Made by a program: the position numbers and the translations under genes. Of a stretch of 64,000 nucleotides of DNA, positions 61,258 to 64,000 are shown piece after piece (within the stretch, counting starts at the first letter, position 1; each line of letters starts with the position of its first letter). Below the pieces are notes generated by a model, which worked only from the letters and a program-made list of their open reading frames with translations, did no database searches and was not told where the DNA came from. This DNA comes from Sorangium cellulosum (lineage in GTDB: Bacteria; Myxococcota_A; Polyangia; Polyangiales; Polyangiaceae), in contig NZ_CP012673.1 in the NCBI RefSeq assembly GCF_002950945.1, forward strand, positions 744,001-808,000, in the 5' to 3' direction.

Positions 61258-62211
61258 TCAGCGGATGTTCACGTCGAGGGTCATCAGCTGACCGCCGCGC
61301 TCGAGGGCGAGCCTCAGGTGATCCGCGGTCCGGAGCCGCGCGTACGCCTCGAGCGCCCGTTGCGGATCGGTGAGGTCGAAGCCGTTGATCGACCTGAGCG
61401 AGTCGCCGCTCTCCAGCCCGAGCGTCTCGAGCAGCGAGCCCCGCTTGATCCTGAGCTTCAGCCCGACGACGCGGTCCCCCTGCCGATCGGGGATCACCCG
61501 GGCGGAGCGCATGAGGAGCGCCTGCTGCTCGAGGATCTGGTCGACCGCCGCCCGGTCGACGTGGACCTCCGTGGCGCTCACCCGCCGGATGCGGCTGGCG
61601 ATCTCGGGCGGGATCGCGCGCAGGCCGGGCTCGCCGGGGATCGGCGTCGCTTGCGGCCGGGGCCGGGGCTCGGGCGCGTCGCGGCGCGCGGCCTGCCCGA
61701 GCTGCATCTGGCAGCGCGCGCCGCCCGCCGCGAGCCAGACGCGGTCCCAGGTGATGCGCGCGATCGTCCCCCCCGGCGCCTCGCCGCCGAGCCGCCCGAT
61801 CTGCGTCTGCCCGTCGGGCCCTTCGATCACGGCGAAGGACCACGCGTCGTCCTCCGACGCGGCGATGAGCACCACCCGCCCGGCGTCGCAGATCGGGTCG
61901 CTCCGCGGATCGCCGCTCGCCGCGGGCGCGCCCTCCCCGGGATCGCCGTTCGGCGGCGGGCGGAGCGGCCCCGTCACCGAGTCGAACGGGTTGCGCTGCA
62001 GGATCTCCTCGGCGCTCGCCGCGCGGCGGTGCCTGTGCAGCGCGCCCTTGCCGGCTGCAGCCGGCAGGGGCGCGCGCCGCGCCGCTCCGTCCGGGAGGAT
62101 CGTCCTCCCCATCACGTGGGACATCCCCGCGGCCTGGAAGTAGGCGGCGAGCGCGATCATCGTGCCCGCGATCCACCGGAATCGATGCTTGACGACCGCA
62201 TCCAGGTCCAC
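61258..62211 (-). CDS. gspC: Type II secretion protein GspC-like
   Basis: A 317-residue inner-membrane clamp protein of the type II secretion system. It has one N-terminal membrane helix (HRFRWIAGTMIALAAYFQAAGMSHV) and a homology region with LQRNPFDSV, then a beta-rich HR domain (VVLIASEDDAWSFAVIEG, GGTIARITWDRVWLA). A C-terminal PDZ-like domain follows (VGLKLRIKRGSLLETLGLESGDSLRSINGFDLTDPQRALEAY). The GTG at 62209-62211 has AAAGGG eight bases upstream. No other gsp genes are in the window, so it is separated from the main cluster, or the cluster is elsewhere. Confidence 0.85.
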   Translation of the reverse strand: MDLDAVVKHRFRWIAGTMIALAAYFQAAGMSHVMGRTILPDGAARRAPLPAAAGKGALHRHRRAASAEEILQRNPFDSVTGPLRPPPNGDPGEGAPAASGDPRSDPICDAGRVVLIAASEDDAWSFAVIEGPDGQTQIGRLGGEAPGGTIARITWDRVWLAAGGARCQMQLGQAARRDAPEPRPRPQATPIPGEPGLRAIPPEIASRIRRVSATEVHVDRAAVDQILEQQALLMRSARVIPDRQGDRVVGLKLRIKRGSLLETLGLESGDSLRSINGFDLTDPQRALEAYARLRTADHLRLALERGGQLMTLDVNIR

Positions 62212-62498
62212 AGGCGCCGCCCTTTCTCGGGGTGCGCGGGCCGCGCTCGCGGGGAGCCCCGCGCGCACAGCGGCGTGGAGGCGACCGTGCACGATGTCGC
62301 CACCGGGCCGCTCTCCGCGACTCTCGTCGACGGGGGTGCACCGCGCGTACCGGCCCTCGCGGCGCGCCGCGTCGGCCAGGGCGCCTCGACCCCGACGGAT
62401 CGGCGGGGCCGCGGGCGCCGTGCGGGCGCCCGCGGAGGTCATCAGGAGGTGAGGTGGAGGGAGGGGCCTGCGACGACGTCAGCCCGCGGGCGGCAGGC

Positions 62499-64000
62499 TC
62501 ACGGCTTCTTCTCGGGCGCCTTTGCGGCGGCCGCCTTCGTGTGCTCCCCGCGCCCGTGGCGGTACACCCAGCCGGCGAGGATCTTCCGGTCGTTCGCGGA
62601 GAGCTTCTCCTCGAACGCCGGCATGTGGCCCTCCAGCTCCTTCGACATGGCCGCCGGCGGGTAGGCCTTGCCGCTGCCCGGGTTCGTGATCTGCGCCTCG
62701 ATCCACGCGATCGACGCCCAGCCGCGGAGCTCGGGGGCGGCCGACTCCTCGTCGTCGGTCTTCCCGTCGAGCCGGTGGCAGCTCGTGCATCGCTGCCGGA
62801 CGAGCTTCTCGCCCGGCGTCCCCGCGCCGAGCTCGCCGCGCGCCTGCCCCTCCAGGAACGCCGCGATCGTCTCCTGGTCGGCCTCGCTCATCGGCGTGAA
62901 CATCTTCGCCGCCTCGGGGTCGGCGGGCGGCTTGACCACCGACGGCATCATCTCCTTGAACGCGGTCTTGCCGAAGAGGTGGTCCGCGTCGGGATCCCTC
63001 AGCACCTCGAGCGCCCACGCCTTCGTGCCGAAGCCGGTGAGGTCCGGCGCCGTCATCTTGTCCTTGGGCGGGCCGAGGTCACCCAGCCGGTGGCAGCTCG
63101 CGCACTCCTTCTTGTACAGGTCCTCGCCGCGCGTCTCCGGATCGTTGCGGAGCATCGCGAGCGCGCCCTCGGGCGGGACGCCCTGCTTGAACAGCGCGAG
63201 GGCGCGCGCGGTCCGCTCGGACACGGCCGCCTGGGCGCGCTGGAAGCCCTCGTCCCGCGCGTCGGTGATGACCGACTTCGCGAGCAGGCCGACGGCCCCG
63301 AGGCCGATCAGGAACAGCGGCGCGAGCGCCGGCAGGCGCGCGAGGAGCGACGCGGGCTTCCGATCGAGGAACGGCAGCAGGAACAGGTACAGCGCGCACA
63401 CGCCCGGCACGCCGACCGTCGCGATGAGCTCCAGCGAGCCGGGGAAGTACTTGCGCAGCTCGAAGAGCGGGCGGAAGTACCACGCGGGGCGGGCGGAGTA
63501 GTCGCTGATCGGGTCCGCGGGCGACTCGAGCGGGGCCCCGTGCTCGACGGCCGCGAGGTCGAAGAGCACGACGAGCGCGACCACGCCGACCAGCAGGATC
63601 AGGCCGAGCTGCTTCGGGTAGAACCGGTCCACCCGCATGGGCGCGGCGCCGTCTGGCGGCGCCACGCCGTGCTTGCGGAACAGCGCGAAGCGCGCGGCGA
63701 GCAGCAGGGCCGCGACCGCCGGCAGCACGAAGACGTGCAGGCTGTAGAGCCGCGTCAGGGTCAGGTGGCCGAGCGAGCTCCCGCCCACCATCAGCTGCTG
63801 CGTGAACTGCCCGACCACGGGGACCGTGCCCGCGATGCCGGTCTCGACGCGCGCGCCCCAGTAGCCGTCCTGGTCCCACGGCAGCGGGTTGCCCGTGAAG
63901 GCGAAGCCGAGGATCACCCCGAGCACGCCGAGCGCCAGGAACCAGCTCACCTCGTGCGGCGCCCGGTACGCGCGGCGGAGCGCCAGGTGCCCCACGTGGA
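62499..64000 (-). CDS. Cytochrome b fused to two cytochrome c domains (partial)
   Basis: The gene runs off the right edge, leaving about the last 500 residues. The visible N-terminal part is cytochrome b: GNPLPWDQDGYWGARVETGIAGTVPVVGQFTQQLM and TLTRLYSLHVFVLPAVAAL (haem-ligand His). Next is the subunit-IV-like half (AWYFRPLFELRKYFPGSLELIATVGVPG). Fused to it are two cytochrome c domains with CASCH and CTSCH. It is a bc-type quinol oxidoreductase core with built-in electron exit. The Rieske gene, expected upstream, is outside the window. Confidence 0.9.
   Translation of the reverse strand, partial: HVGHLALRRAYRAPHEVSWFLALGVLGVILGFAFTGNPLPWDQDGYWGARVETGIAGTVPVVGQFTQQLMVGGSSLGHLTLTRLYSLHVFVLPAVAALLLAARFALFRKHGVAPPDGAAPMRVDRFYPKQLGLILLVGVVALVVLFDLAAVEHGAPLESPADPISDYSARPAWYFRPLFELRKYFPGSLELIATVGVPGVCALYLFLLPFLDRKPASLLARLPALAPLFLIGLGAVGLLAKSVITDARDEGFQRAQAAVSERTARALALFKQGVPPEGALAMLRNDPETRGEDLYKKECASCHRLGDLGPPKDKMTAPDLTGFGTKAWALEVLRDPDADHLFGKTAFKEMMPSVVKPPADPEAAKMFTPMSEADQETIAAFLEGQARGELGAGTPGEKLVRQRCTSCHRLDGKTDDEESAAPELRGWASIAWIEAQITNPGSGKAYPPAAMSKELEGHMPAFEEKLSANDRKILAGWVYRHGRGEHTKAAAAKAPEKKP

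Overview
This 64 kb window has very high GC (about 70%+), strong GC3 bias and many GTG starts. It is rich in genes typical of large myxobacterial genomes: three eukaryotic-like Ser/Thr kinases, TPR/PEGA partner proteins, two Uma2-type nucleases, many low-complexity lipoproteins, a FIST protein and a fused trehalose synthase-maltokinase. I infer a member of the Polyangiales, most likely Sorangium or a close relative. No phage, insertion sequence, integrase or CRISPR array is visible; this looks like core-plus-accessory chromosome.

Layout. 1-3.4 kb: the end of a DUF2325-like gene, then a sulfate ABC transporter (sbp-cysT-cysW, no cysA) and tRNA-Cys. 3.6-10.4 kb: a Uma2 nuclease, a class A penicillin-binding protein, a DUF4874/DUF4832 lipoprotein, and a small cytochrome c plus membrane protein pair. 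10.5-22.1 kb, all minus strand: a START-like protein, an ArsR-DUF2087-GIY-YIG fusion with its own operators, two giant Clp-like double AAA+ ATPases flanking an Rpn-like gene, and a di-haem cytochrome c peroxidase. 22.6-32.3 kb: short-chain dehydrogenase, rubredoxin, tRNA-Ala, an HTTM membrane protein, small membrane proteins, argB divergent from an M20 peptidase, a second Uma2 nuclease and an RlmI-like rRNA methyltransferase. 32.3-40.7 kb: lipoproteins, FIST protein plus GAF histidine kinase, and a GH77 glucanotransferase. 40.7-54.8 kb: repeat-rich intergenic DNA, two Ser/Thr kinases, TPR/PEGA proteins, an outer-membrane protein, type II thioesterase, class I fumarase, an alpha/beta hydrolase, and a SodC-like lipoprotein. 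55-64 kb: TreS-maltokinase, a lipoprotein, a third membrane-bound kinase, GspC, and a cytochrome b-cytochrome c fusion cut by the window end.

The strongest candidate for an undescribed system is the 12.4-21.0 kb block. Two paralogous ClpA/ClpB-like disaggregases each carry a shared N-terminal extension. After the second AAA+ module they carry a region resembling the PCRF domain of peptide-chain release factors (coiled coil, then a Gly...Tyr-Ala...Glu-x-Gly-x-His-Arg pattern), but no GGQ peptidyl-hydrolysis motif. This suggests an unfoldase that docks on ribosomes or ribosome-like substrates. A second notable unit is the ArsR-DUF2087-GIY-YIG regulator. It has two near-identical 22-bp operators, an apparently leaderless promoter, and an internal ribosome-binding site that could release the nuclease domain alone.

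Repeat arrays in intergenic DNA (22 bp x7, 63 bp x2.5, 24 bp x3, 18 bp x4) and a perfect 19-bp hairpin are recorded separately. All assignments come from reading the sequence; no database search was run.
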